Part shown: piece by piece, positions 54,211-63,069 of the stretch
How positions within the stretch are numbered: position 1 is the first letter of the stretch
Layout: each line of letters opens with the position of its first letter
Made by a program: the position numbers and the translations under genes
NCBI RefSeq assembly: GCF_047495555.1
Contig: NZ_CP166866.1
Span: 1,214,001-1,278,000 of the forward strand
DNA: 64,000 nucleotides
Direction of reading: 5' to 3'
Source of the DNA: Methanobacterium_D sp040373355
GTDB lineage: Archaea; Methanobacteriota; Methanobacteria; Methanobacteriales; Methanobacteriaceae
The notes under the pieces: model-generated
What the model was told of the DNA's origin: nothing
What the model saw: the letters and a program-made list of their open reading frames with translations, nothing else
The model's database searches: none

Positions 54211-55821
54211 ATGAGTCAAAAAACAGCAATCATAATAGGCGCAGGACCTGCAGGACTAACTGCAGCCTATGAACTACTTGATAAAACTGATATTAAGCCA
54301 ATAATATATGAAATGAGTGAAGATATCGGTGGAATATCAAAAACTGTTAAATATAAAGGTAACAGAATAGATATAGGTGGACACAGATTTTTTTCAAAAA
54401 ATGGTAGAGTAATGGAATGGTGGCAAAACATAATGCCTTTACAAGGGGCATCTGCAAAAGATGATAGGATATTAGGCAGGGAAGTTCCTACATGTGAAGA
54501 ATGCTTAAAAAGGGAAATAGGACAAAAAGAAGCTAAAAAAATTAATGCCCCAGATCCAGAAAAAGAAGATAAAGTAATGCTCAACAGGGGCCGTCTTTCA
54601 AGAATTTATTTCCTTAGAAAATTTTTTAATTATCCAATTACACTCAATTCTAATACCATTATGAATTTGGGTGCATTAAGAATGCTTAAGATAGGCTTAA
54701 GCTATGCAAAAGTTGCTATTTCTCCAATTAAAGATGAAAAAACCCTTGAAGATTTCTATATCAATAGGTTTGGCCGCGAACTTTACTCCACTTTTTTTGA
54801 TGATTATAATGTTAAATTATGGGGAGTTCCATGTAGTGAGATTGCACCTGACTTTGGAGCGCAGAGAGTAAAAGGCCTATCTGTAACTAAAGTTATTTCT
54901 CATGCAATTAAAAGTCAGTTTTCAAGGGATTCATCAATAGAACAAAAGAAAGTTGAAACAAGTCTTATAGAACAATTCATGTACCCAAAATTTGGTCCTG
55001 GTCAGATTTGGGAGGAAGTTGCCAATATTATAACTCAAAATGGCGGGGAAATATTATTTAAACATGAAGCTGTTGGAATTGAGCATGATGGAGCTAAAAT
55101 TACTGGTATTAAAATTAAAGATCATTCAACTGGTGAAACTAAGTCTGTAACAGGTGATTATTTCTTCTCTACAATGCCTGTAAAAGATTTAATTAATTCT
55201 ATGGAAAATGTGCCTCAAGAGGTAAATGAAGTTGCAAATGGATTAATCTATCGTGATTTTATCACAGTAGGTTTACTTTTAAATGAACTTAAAATAAAAA
55301 ATGAAACTGAGCAAAAGACCATAAATAATGTAGTCCCTGATAACTGGATTTATATCCAGGAAAGAGATGTTAAGCTTGGTAGACTTCAAATATTCAATAA
55401 TTGGAGCCCATATTTAATAGAAGACAGTGATAAAGTATGGATTGGGCTTGAATATTTTGTGAGTGAGGGAGATGAACTGTGGAATATGGCAGATGATAAT
55501 TTCACTCAGTTTGCAATAGATGAACTTGAAAAGATTGATATTATCAATAAAAAAGATGTTTTGGATAATGTTGTAATAAGAGTTAAAAAAACATATCCTG
55601 CCTACTTTGGAACATATGATCGTTTTGATACAGTAAAAGAGTTTACAGACAAGTTTAATAATCTTTTTTTGATTGGAAGAAATGGGATGCACCGTTATAA
55701 TAATATGGATCATTCTATGCTTACTGCAATGATTGCAGTAGAAAATATAATTAACAATATAGATTCAAAGGCTAATTTATGGAATGTTAATGCTGAAGAG
55801 GAATATCACGAAGAAAAATAG
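54211..55821 (+). CDS. NAD(P)/FAD-dependent oxidoreductase of the UDP-galactopyranose-mutase/amine-oxidase type
   Basis: A 536-residue flavoprotein. It starts with the dinucleotide-binding motif AIIIGAGPAGLTAAYELL (about 6-23), followed by EMSEDIGGISKTV (about 33-45), GNRIDIGGHRFFSKNGRVMEWW (about 50-60 is the IDIGGHRFFS core) and a C-terminal FAD motif LFLIGRNGMHRYNNMDHSM (about 488-506). A small insert holds CEECLKRE. The family is repeatedly found next to GtrA and glycosyltransferase genes, so it probably modifies a sugar nucleotide or lipid-linked sugar. GAGGAATAC precedes the ATG. Substrate unknown. Confidence 0.85.
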   Translation: MSQKTAIIIGAGPAGLTAAYELLDKTDIKPIIYEMSEDIGGISKTVKYKGNRIDIGGHRFFSKNGRVMEWWQNIMPLQGASAKDDRILGREVPTCEECLKREIGQKEAKKINAPDPEKEDKVMLNRGRLSRIYFLRKFFNYPITLNSNTIMNLGALRMLKIGLSYAKVAISPIKDEKTLEDFYINRFGRELYSTFFDDYNVKLWGVPCSEIAPDFGAQRVKGLSVTKVISHAIKSQFSRDSSIEQKKVETSLIEQFMYPKFGPGQIWEEVANIITQNGGEILFKHEAVGIEHDGAKITGIKIKDHSTGETKSVTGDYFFSTMPVKDLINSMENVPQEVNEVANGLIYRDFITVGLLLNELKIKNETEQKTINNVVPDNWIYIQERDVKLGRLQIFNNWSPYLIEDSDKVWIGLEYFVSEGDELWNMADDNFTQFAIDELEKIDIINKKDVLDNVVIRVKKTYPAYFGTYDRFDTVKEFTDKFNNLFLIGRNGMHRYNNMDHSMLTAMIAVENIINNIDSKANLWNVNAEEEYHEEK

Positions 55822-55868
55822 TAGTTAAATAGAAAAGAATAAATTGCATTAGTAATAAAAATTACTAT

Positions 55869-57467
55869 ATGCGTAATAAACATCCGAAAATAAATTCAGA
55901 TTTTCGGCTTATTTTTCTTATTTATATAATAAGTTCCATTTTAAGTCTTTTTCTTTTAAAATACTTTCAGTATCCCATAAATTCTGATGGTATTTCTTAT
56001 CTTAGTATCGCTCAGCATTATGCAAATGGAAATTTCAACGATGCCATAAACGGATATTGGGGGCCACTTCTATCATGGATACTATCCCCTTTTTTGATTT
56101 TTAAGCTAACTCCCGTAGATACATTGCTTGTTGGAGAAATAATTTCAGTGATAATAGGATTTTTTACATTAATAGGTGTCAAATCGTTATCATATAAATT
56201 TGAAATGACTGATGGAATGAGAACAATTATACTATTTGCAATGATTCCGGTTATTTTGTTCTTCTGGTTACGTGCAATATCTCCAGATTTACTTATACTA
56301 TGTTTCTTTGTTTATTATCTAAATATAATGTTCAGTCCTAATTACTCAGATACAATTAAAAATGGCATATTTGCAGGAATACTTGGTGCAATGGCATTTT
56401 TAAGTAAAAGTTATGCACTTCCATTTTTTATCTTTCATTTTATATTGTTTAATCTACTTCACTACTGGAAATATGATAATAAAATTGAAAAAAAGAAAGT
56501 ACTTAAAAATCTCTCATTAGGTCTAATGGTGTTTTTTTTAATAAGTGGGCTATGGGTGGGAGTTATAAGTGATAAATATGGTAAAATAACCATGGGAACT
56601 TCAGGGGAGTATAATCAGGAGTTAATGGGTCCTGGATCCCTTGGACATCCTGTTTTTTTCAAAGGTCTTATTAAACCTCCAAATACAAACGCCATAAGTG
56701 CATGGGAAGACCCTTTTTATATTAAAATGGATTCATGGGATCCTTTAAAATCAAAAGAAGGCCTAAATAATCAACTAAAGTTAATATGGAAAAATGCCCA
56801 TGATACTTTTGATATAATTGTTTCATTTTCCTATTTATCCCTTATAATTATCTTAGGATATGTTTTATTGCTATTAAGATCTTCAAAAAAAGAAATATTA
56901 AAAGGTAATGAATTATATCCTATTTTAACCATTGCTATTTATACAGCAGGATATATTTTAATATGGGTTGAAGATAGATATTTATGGCTTATTTACGTTT
57001 TGTTATTTTTAATGGGAGGATTTTTAGTCAGTAGAATATTTAAAAATAACTTTTTTAATAAAAAAGACGTTAGATATGTTGTAATAGTTCTTTTTATATG
57101 GTCATTTCTTGTAATTCCTGCTACTAATTTTGCCCATATAATTCAAAATGATGTAGATACAGAGGGAGTTTATGATTTAAGCCAGGATTTAAAGATGCAG
57201 TATAATGTTCGAGGAAATATAGCTTCAAATGACAAATGGCAAAAGTCATTGTATGTTTCATTTTATCTAAGCAGCAAATATTATGGTCAGGTTAAATCTA
57301 ATTCAAGTGATGGTGAATTAATAAAAGAGTTAAAATCTAATAATATCAATTATTATTTAGTATGGGGAGATTCTAAATCAAATTCAGAACTATTATCTAA
57401 TTATAAAGAAATAACAGGTGGAAAAATAAAAGATCTCAAAGTCTATCTAATAAAAGAGGATAAATAA
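55869..57467 (+). CDS. GT39/ArnT-like membrane glycosyltransferase
   Basis: A 532-residue polytopic membrane protein of the GT-C fold. The first extracellular loop has FQYPINSDGISYLSIAQHYANG (the NSDGISYLSIAQ core at about 38-49) with the expected catalytic Asp, then GYWGPLLSWILSPF (about 58-71). About eleven helices are followed by a soluble C-terminal domain (from about 430). Such enzymes transfer mannose or aminoarabinose from polyprenyl phosphate. It is the last gene of the cluster, 47 bases after the oxidoreductase, and converges with guaAA 2 bases away. Confidence 0.82.
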   Translation: MRNKHPKINSDFRLIFLIYIISSILSLFLLKYFQYPINSDGISYLSIAQHYANGNFNDAINGYWGPLLSWILSPFLIFKLTPVDTLLVGEIISVIIGFFTLIGVKSLSYKFEMTDGMRTIILFAMIPVILFFWLRAISPDLLILCFFVYYLNIMFSPNYSDTIKNGIFAGILGAMAFLSKSYALPFFIFHFILFNLLHYWKYDNKIEKKKVLKNLSLGLMVFFLISGLWVGVISDKYGKITMGTSGEYNQELMGPGSLGHPVFFKGLIKPPNTNAISAWEDPFYIKMDSWDPLKSKEGLNNQLKLIWKNAHDTFDIIVSFSYLSLIIILGYVLLLLRSSKKEILKGNELYPILTIAIYTAGYILIWVEDRYLWLIYVLLFLMGGFLVSRIFKNNFFNKKDVRYVVIVLFIWSFLVIPATNFAHIIQNDVDTEGVYDLSQDLKMQYNVRGNIASNDKWQKSLYVSFYLSSKYYGQVKSNSSDGELIKELKSNNINYYLVWGDSKSNSELLSNYKEITGGKIKDLKVYLIKEDK

Positions 57468-57469
57468 AA

Positions 57470-58045
57470 TTATTTTTTGTCTTCTATGTAATTTTTACAG
57501 ACTTCATAAAAGTTTTCTAATAATTTAGGGCCATTTTCAGTATGATATACTTCAGGATGGAACTGAATACCATATAATGGCTTTTCTTCATGTTTCATGG
57601 CTTCAATGTTACAAATTGAAGAGTCTGCAAGTAATTTGAATCCATCAGGTAATGTCCTTACTTCATCTTTATGGGAAGCCCATACTTGCATTTTATCGCC
57701 CATACCCTTAAAAATATCATTCTCATCTCTTATGCTTATTTCAATTTTTGCATAACTTTCAATTCCAGCAGCGCCAATTTCGCCGCCGTAAGCCTTTGCT
57801 ATTATCTGATGACCTAGACAAATTCCTAAAATTGGGTAGTCTAATTCTTCTACATATTTAAAGCAGTTTCCAGCTCTTTCAATTGAAGGACCTCCTCCGA
57901 GTATAAGGCCTGCAGGTTTTTTTTCCTCAATTTTTTCTAATGCAGTTGAATTTGGAATTATCTCTGAAGGAATCTTTAGATAGTGTAGCGTCCTGTGAAT
58001 TCTGTGATTATACTGTCCATGATTATTTACAACTAATATTTTCAT
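57470..58045 (-). CDS. guaAA: GMP synthase, glutamine amidotransferase subunit A
   Basis: Releases ammonia from glutamine for GuaAB. The 191-residue class I glutaminase has KILVVNNHGQYNHRIHRTL at the start, LILGGGPSIERAG (about 46-58), the nucleophile Cys in LGICLGHQIIAKAYGG (about 73-88) and the catalytic His/Glu in YGIQFHPEVYHTENG (about 158-172). ATG 58045 follows AGGGGATATTTA; an in-frame TTG at 58063 is less likely. Its partner guaAB is 5.6 kb away, on the far side of the glycan cluster. Confidence 0.95.
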   Translation of the reverse strand: MKILVVNNHGQYNHRIHRTLHYLKIPSEIIPNSTALEKIEEKKPAGLILGGGPSIERAGNCFKYVEELDYPILGICLGHQIIAKAYGGEIGAAGIESYAKIEISIRDENDIFKGMGDKMQVWASHKDEVRTLPDGFKLLADSSICNIEAMKHEEKPLYGIQFHPEVYHTENGPKLLENFYEVCKNYIEDKK

Positions 58046-58221
58046 TAAATATCCCCTAATCAATGTTTATTTGCAATTTTTATTATTTAAAGAGTAATAG
58101 CTAGCATAGATGCTTAATTTTTACTTCTATTTTACATCTAAATTCAAATAGAATCGCATTAATTTAGATTATAGATACTTGTTAAGTAATGTATAAATAT
58201 ATTAAAATATTTAATAGATGT

Positions 58222-58371
58222 ATGGATATTAAAGATATAATATATATAATTATAGCTATAATACTTGCAGTGATTTTGTTTAATATCATCTGGTGGCTAT
58301 TACCAATAATCATCATTCTTGTTATAGCTTATGTTATATACGTATACCTTAAAACAAGGGATGAATATTAA
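58222..58371 (+). CDS. Small two-helix membrane protein
   Basis: A 49-residue, almost entirely hydrophobic protein: MDIKDIIYIIIAIILAVILF, a NIIWWLLP turn, a second helix and a charged tail (LKTRDEY). ATG 58222 is chosen because a TATA-like GTATAAATATATT lies about 28 bases upstream, fitting a leaderless message; an in-frame ATG at 58189 would add 11 residues. No ribosome binding site supports either. Function unknown. Confidence 0.5.
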   Translation: MDIKDIIYIIIAIILAVILFNIIWWLLPIIIILVIAYVIYVYLKTRDEY

Positions 58372-58446
58372 TTATTTTTTAAGAATAATTAGATTAAGTT
58401 TTTTAATTTATTTCTTATTTAGTTTTATCTACTCAAAGGCGATTAA

Positions 58447-59061
58447 ATGTATGATCTAAGTTCTATTGGAATGAAAAAAGGATTACTTTATGAAACGATT
58501 ATAACTACTAATAATGAGGAATTACCTAATGCAGCTCCAATAGGTGTTATATGTAAAAATAACTCTGAAGTGGTGCTATATCTTTATGAAGGAACTCATA
58601 CCTTAGAAAATATTAAATCCAATAAAAGATTTGTTGTAAATATTTTAAGAGATCCTCTTATTTTTGTTTTGAGTACTATTGGGGAACTCTCAGCAGATTA
58701 TTTTAAAGAATATAAGGATGGTTTTTTTATTAATAGCGCTGATGCATTTGGGGTTTTTGAAGTAAATAACATTAAAGAAGTAGAAAAAAAGGATGCTATT
58801 AGTGAATCTAAGATGAATGTTGTAACCGCTTCATTAGAAGATATTGTAATAAATAAAGAAAATGTTCAGCCGTTAAATCGGGCAATTTTTGCTATAATTG
58901 AATCACTTGTGTACGTAAGCCGAATAAATATTGTAGATGAAGACACTTCTAATGAATACTCTAAAAGAATTAAAGAAATGTCAAGGCTTGTAACACGTGT
59001 TGGTGGAATGGAAGATAAAAAAGCAATGAATAAAATTTTAGAATTTCTCGAGGATGATTAA
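58447..59061 (+). CDS. DUF447 family, flavin-reductase-like split-barrel protein
   Basis: A 204-residue protein. The N-terminal ~125 residues look like an FMN-binding split barrel: LLYETIITTNNEELPNAAPI (about 13-32), GVICKNNSEVVLYLYEG and RFVVNILRDPLIF (about 61-73). The C-terminal ~70 residues form a helical domain (RAIFAIIESLVYVSRI, then KEMSRLVTRVGG). DUF447 occurs in methanogens and other archaea and bacteria; the likely role is flavin-dependent redox chemistry, unproven. GGCGATTAA precedes the ATG. Confidence 0.85.
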   Translation: MYDLSSIGMKKGLLYETIITTNNEELPNAAPIGVICKNNSEVVLYLYEGTHTLENIKSNKRFVVNILRDPLIFVLSTIGELSADYFKEYKDGFFINSADAFGVFEVNNIKEVEKKDAISESKMNVVTASLEDIVINKENVQPLNRAIFAIIESLVYVSRINIVDEDTSNEYSKRIKEMSRLVTRVGGMEDKKAMNKILEFLEDD

Positions 59062-59067
59062 CTTATT

Positions 59068-60252
59068 TTATAATTTAAATTCCTTAAAAATAATCTTAAA
59101 TCTTGTTCCTGGTGCATCTTCAAGATCTATAAGGCCATCTAGTTGTCTAACAAGTGCGTTAACCATTTGCATTCCTGTAGTTTCAGGATATCTAAAATCA
59201 AAATGTTCGGGCATTCCTATTCCGTTATCTCTAACTTCTAATACATAATCATTCTGACATAAATATAAATTAATGTCTATGTTACATGTTCCTTCGGGAC
59301 ATATTAATGAATTATGAAGATTTCCATTCTCAGTGGATGGAAATGCGTGTTTAATTGAATTTGTAACAAGTTCATTTATAATAAGTCCACATGGAACCGC
59401 TGTATCAATATCCAGCAAAATTCCATAGGTATTAATGGCAATGTCTATACTCTTAGAATCAACTGCAAAAGTTCTAAATAAATAATTAACCATATCTTTA
59501 ATATATTTTCCAAAATCAATTATTCCAAAGTCTTCTGATTTTGAAAGATGCTCATGTATGAGTGCCACAGCCTTCATACGGTTTTGGCTATCCTGATAGA
59601 TTTCAATAGGTTCTTTTTTATTAATTTGAGAATATTCTAGACCCATTAAATTGCAAATTGTATGCAGATTATTTTCAACTCTATTATGAATTTCTTCAAG
59701 TAATATCTTTTTTTCTAAGAGCGAAGCATTTATTTCTTCTTCTGCTTTTTTGCGCTCCTCAATTTCTTTTTGTAGTTTCTCATTAGATTCTTTCAATTCA
59801 ATGGTTCGCTTTTCAACCATTTCTTCCAGATGGTTTTTGTAATTAAGTAGTTCTACTTCATTTGCTTTACGTTCTATAGCATAAAAAATGGATCTTGAAA
59901 GCAGATTTCCATCAACATTACCTTTAATTAAATAATCCTGAGCTTCTCCTTTTACAGCTTTAATTGCAGTATCTTCATCATCAAATCCGCTTAGAATTAC
60001 AATTGGTATCTCTGAAAGGCATCTATTTGCTTTTTCGAAGGTTTCAATTCCTTTACTATCTGGTAAATTTAAATCAAGTAATAAAACATCAATATTGTGT
60101 TCTTCAAATAATTCTAGTCCTTCTTGTAACCTTCGAGCATTAAAGAGTTTAAATCGTGTCTTTTTGGATTCTTTAAGCATTTCTCTTATTAGGGCAGTAT
60201 CTGCAAGATTATCTTCTATAAGAAGAACTTTAATTTGTTTATTTTCCACCAT
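59068..60252 (-). CDS. Receiver-histidine kinase (HisKA_2 type)
   Basis: A 394-residue cytoplasmic signalling protein. A receiver domain (about 1-120) has LLIEDNLAD, the phospho-Asp in DVLLLDLNLPDSKG (about 53-66) and VILSGFDD. A coiled coil (about 135-185) leads to a HisKA_2 domain with the His box LLEEIHNRVENNLHTICNL (about 189-207) and a HATPase with GLIINELVTNSIKHAF and VRDNGIGMP. There is no membrane or PAS sensor, so input must come through the receiver. ATG 60252 is preferred over GTG 60261. It converges with the DUF447 gene. Confidence 0.9.
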   Translation of the reverse strand: MVENKQIKVLLIEDNLADTALIREMLKESKKTRFKLFNARRLQEGLELFEEHNIDVLLLDLNLPDSKGIETFEKANRCLSEIPIVILSGFDDEDTAIKAVKGEAQDYLIKGNVDGNLLSRSIFYAIERKANEVELLNYKNHLEEMVEKRTIELKESNEKLQKEIEERKKAEEEINASLLEKKILLEEIHNRVENNLHTICNLMGLEYSQINKKEPIEIYQDSQNRMKAVALIHEHLSKSEDFGIIDFGKYIKDMVNYLFRTFAVDSKSIDIAINTYGILLDIDTAVPCGLIINELVTNSIKHAFPSTENGNLHNSLICPEGTCNIDINLYLCQNDYVLEVRDNGIGMPEHFDFRYPETTGMQMVNALVRQLDGLIDLEDAPGTRFKIIFKEFKL

Positions 60253-60456
60253 ACAATCCACAAATATTATTATGTAGTATTAACTAATAAATAAGAGTTA
60301 TTATTAAGTATTACTTTTAGTAAGACAATTATATATTCTTTTAATATTACTTAAAAGTTTTGATATCCAATTAAAATTAATTTATTTATTAAAACTTAAA
60401 ATAAAAGCAGATATGGTGATTTTAAAGTTAATTATAGCTTAGAAGTTACTTGTGAT

Positions 60457-61338
60457 TTATTTACTTCTATAGAATTTTTTTCGTCTGGCTTCCAATAAAT
60501 AAGGTTTTTTATCTAAAATTTCAGATGCTACGCAAATATTGCCCTTGGATTCTTCTTTAATTGATTTTATAAACTTAAAAGATCTAAGATCCCTTAAGAG
60601 ATGATGATCTACCACAACTTTAGGTATATTTTCTGCTATTTCAATCAAATTTTTACGAGCTTTTTGTATTTCACTTCTATCCATAACAAAATCTTGAAGA
60701 TAAATTGGAGGACCGCTTAATATTAATATATCTGGATTTTCATCAAGAATAAACTGTTTTGTTTTATCAGAAATTGGACCCTGAACATCAGAAGCATGCA
60801 TTAAACTCTTTCCATCATATTCAATGGTCAAAGCTACAACAAAACCTAACCTCCCTCCTTCAGGTCCATGTGGAAGTGCATTTGAAAATTTAAGTACAGT
60901 ATTTCCAATGTCAAATGTTTGGCCATCAGTATATGATATTTCACATTCTAAATCATCTAAATTTTTTAAAAAATCAGCTACTCGTTTTCGCTGGCTTTTA
61001 TTAATCTCAGAAGTGGGATGTTTTATAAACAACCTTTTGTTCCGATACATTTTTTCAGCAGTTTCTGGAGAAGAATCCAGAAATTTTCCAAGTTCGAAAG
61101 GAGTATAATGGTCGTGGTGATAATGGCTGATGGTTATAATATCTGCAATCTTAGCACATTCGTTAATCTTCGCTCTTGTTTCATATAAAGCTTCAAATTC
61201 ATCTTTCCATGGTGGATATCCAAATCTTTTTGGTGCAATGGAAGTTCCAGGGTCAATTAATATTTTCTGGTCAGTTTCAACATAGGTGGCCATTGATCTA
61301 ACACCCATACTTTCAAAGGCAAGGGGTATAATCTTCAT
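60457..61338 (-). CDS. UPF0282 metallo-beta-lactamase-fold hydrolase
   Basis: A 293-residue protein with the metallo-beta-lactamase metal motif ISHYHHDHYTPFELG (about 70-84) and further ligands in ASDVQGP (about 180-186) and VVDHHLLRD (about 241-249). UPF0282 is an archaeal family of unknown substrate. GGGATAAA precedes the ATG. It lies 9 bases after the adenine deaminase gene in the same direction, so the two are probably co-transcribed. Confidence 0.88.
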   Translation of the reverse strand: MKIIPLAFESMGVRSMATYVETDQKILIDPGTSIAPKRFGYPPWKDEFEALYETRAKINECAKIADIITISHYHHDHYTPFELGKFLDSSPETAEKMYRNKRLFIKHPTSEINKSQRKRVADFLKNLDDLECEISYTDGQTFDIGNTVLKFSNALPHGPEGGRLGFVVALTIEYDGKSLMHASDVQGPISDKTKQFILDENPDILILSGPPIYLQDFVMDRSEIQKARKNLIEIAENIPKVVVDHHLLRDLRSFKFIKSIKEESKGNICVASEILDKKPYLLEARRKKFYRSK

Positions 61339-61347
61339 TTTATCCCA

Positions 61348-62955
61348 TTATTTTAATACGTCAACAAATTCAAACTTTTCAACGTTAAATAAACCCATAT
61401 CACTTATTTTAAGCTTTGGAATCACTAGAAGAGCTAAAAATGACATTGTCATGAAAGGAGAAATGAGTTTACATCCTAGTTTTTCTAAAATACTATGTAG
61501 TTTTTCCAGTGATGAAGCAACTTCTTCAGCACTTTCTGTACTCATAAGTCCGCCTATTGGGAGTTTTAGTGAATAATATGTTCCTTTTGATGCAATAACA
61601 AGGCCACCTTTATTTTCAACAAGTTTATTAACTGCATCAGCCATATCTTGGCTATTAGTTCCAACTACAATTATATTATGAGAATCATGGGCAACACTTG
61701 AAGCAATTGCGCCTTCTTGAATGCCAAAACCATGAACAAAAGCATTGGCCATATTATTATGCCCATATCTTTCTACAACTGCTATCTTAAGGATATCTTG
61801 TTCTATATCTGGCTTAAGTTTACCATCTACAACCAATAGTATTGTTTCAGATTCTTCTGTAAGTAACTGGCCTTCAATAACCTTAATTACCCTTACTTTT
61901 TCTTTTTTTCTATAAGATTTAATTTCAAAATCTTCTGGTTTTTTATGCCTTATTTTGAAACTGCTTCTTGTTTCAAGAGGTTTTGATTTAAATAAAGGCT
62001 TTCCATTAATTGCAATTCTATTTCCACCAATGAATACGTCCTTCACATTAAATTCTTCAATATTATCAACAATAACAAAATCTGCTAATTTTCCAGGAGC
62101 AATTAGTCCTGTATTTAAATTATAGTGAATTGCAGGGTTTAGAGTAACCATTTTAATTGCTTTCACTGGATCAATCCCATAATCAACAGCTTCTTTAAGC
62201 ATTAAGTTTACATGTCCTTTTAAGAGGTCTTCAGGATGCTTGTCATCAGATACAATAAAATCTCCTCCATTATCAACCAGATCTTTTAAATTCTTTGCTG
62301 ATGAACCCTGTCTAAGCATTATTTTCATTCCAAGCTTTCTTTTTTCTATAACTTCTTCAGGGATTGTGCATTCATGGTCAGTGGAAATTCCAGCACTTAT
62401 ATATTTACAGAGCTCTTCTCCATTTAAAAGAGGAGCATGTCCGTCAACTGGTTTTTTATGTTTTATAGATGCGTTAATTTTGGCTTTTACTTCGGTATCA
62501 TCTGCTATAACTCCTGGAAAATTCATCATTTCTCCAAGTGCAACTATATTTTCATCATTTAAAAGCTCATCAATTTGTCTAGAATTAACTATTGCACCTG
62601 AAGTTTCAAAAGGAGTTGCAGGAACACATGATGGTGCTGTAAAAAAGAAACGTAAAGGAACGTTGGCTGCATCATTAATCATATATTTTATACCAAGGGT
62701 TCCGAGAACATTGGCAATTTCGTGGGGATCTGATACAACAGAAGTTGTTCCATGGGGCACTACAGTTTCAGCAAACCTTGAAGGGGTAAGCATTGAACTT
62801 TCGATATGTATATGTGCATCAATAAATCCGGGTAAAATATAATGCTCGAATTTACCTTCAACTGGCCTCACGCATTCAATTATATTGTTCCTAAACTTAA
62901 CTTCTGCTGGATAGATATCTTCATTAAATACATCAACTAAATTGCCTCTGATCAT
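61348..62955 (-). CDS. ade: Adenine deaminase
   Basis: Converts adenine to hypoxanthine and ammonia in purine salvage. The 535-residue amidohydrolase has the metal motif GFIDAHIHIESSMLTPSRF (about 40-58), HGTTSVVSDPHEIANVLG (about 64-81), VDGHAPLL (about 169-176), TDHECT (about 192-197), SDDKHPEDL (about 235-243) and a C-terminal Ade-specific domain with VAHDSHNIIVVG. ATG 62955 lies 7-8 bases after TGGGGA; GTG 62967 is the alternative. First of two leftward genes with the UPF0282 gene. Confidence 0.95.
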   Translation of the reverse strand: MIRGNLVDVFNEDIYPAEVKFRNNIIECVRPVEGKFEHYILPGFIDAHIHIESSMLTPSRFAETVVPHGTTSVVSDPHEIANVLGTLGIKYMINDAANVPLRFFFTAPSCVPATPFETSGAIVNSRQIDELLNDENIVALGEMMNFPGVIADDTEVKAKINASIKHKKPVDGHAPLLNGEELCKYISAGISTDHECTIPEEVIEKRKLGMKIMLRQGSSAKNLKDLVDNGGDFIVSDDKHPEDLLKGHVNLMLKEAVDYGIDPVKAIKMVTLNPAIHYNLNTGLIAPGKLADFVIVDNIEEFNVKDVFIGGNRIAINGKPLFKSKPLETRSSFKIRHKKPEDFEIKSYRKKEKVRVIKVIEGQLLTEESETILLVVDGKLKPDIEQDILKIAVVERYGHNNMANAFVHGFGIQEGAIASSVAHDSHNIIVVGTNSQDMADAVNKLVENKGGLVIASKGTYYSLKLPIGGLMSTESAEEVASSLEKLHSILEKLGCKLISPFMTMSFLALLVIPKLKISDMGLFNVEKFEFVDVLK

Positions 62956-63069
62956 ATGATTCCCCACAAATGTAACTGAAGATATTATAATTTTATTTCT
63001 TATATTTTCTTCTAAAATGGTATAAATTTAAATTTTTAAAATTAGGGTTATAAAAATAGTTATAATTGT

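Noticed and set aside
62240..62842. 200-codon open frame opposite adenine deaminase
   Set aside because: Antisense shadow of the conserved ade gene; Ser/Phe-rich translation with no motif.
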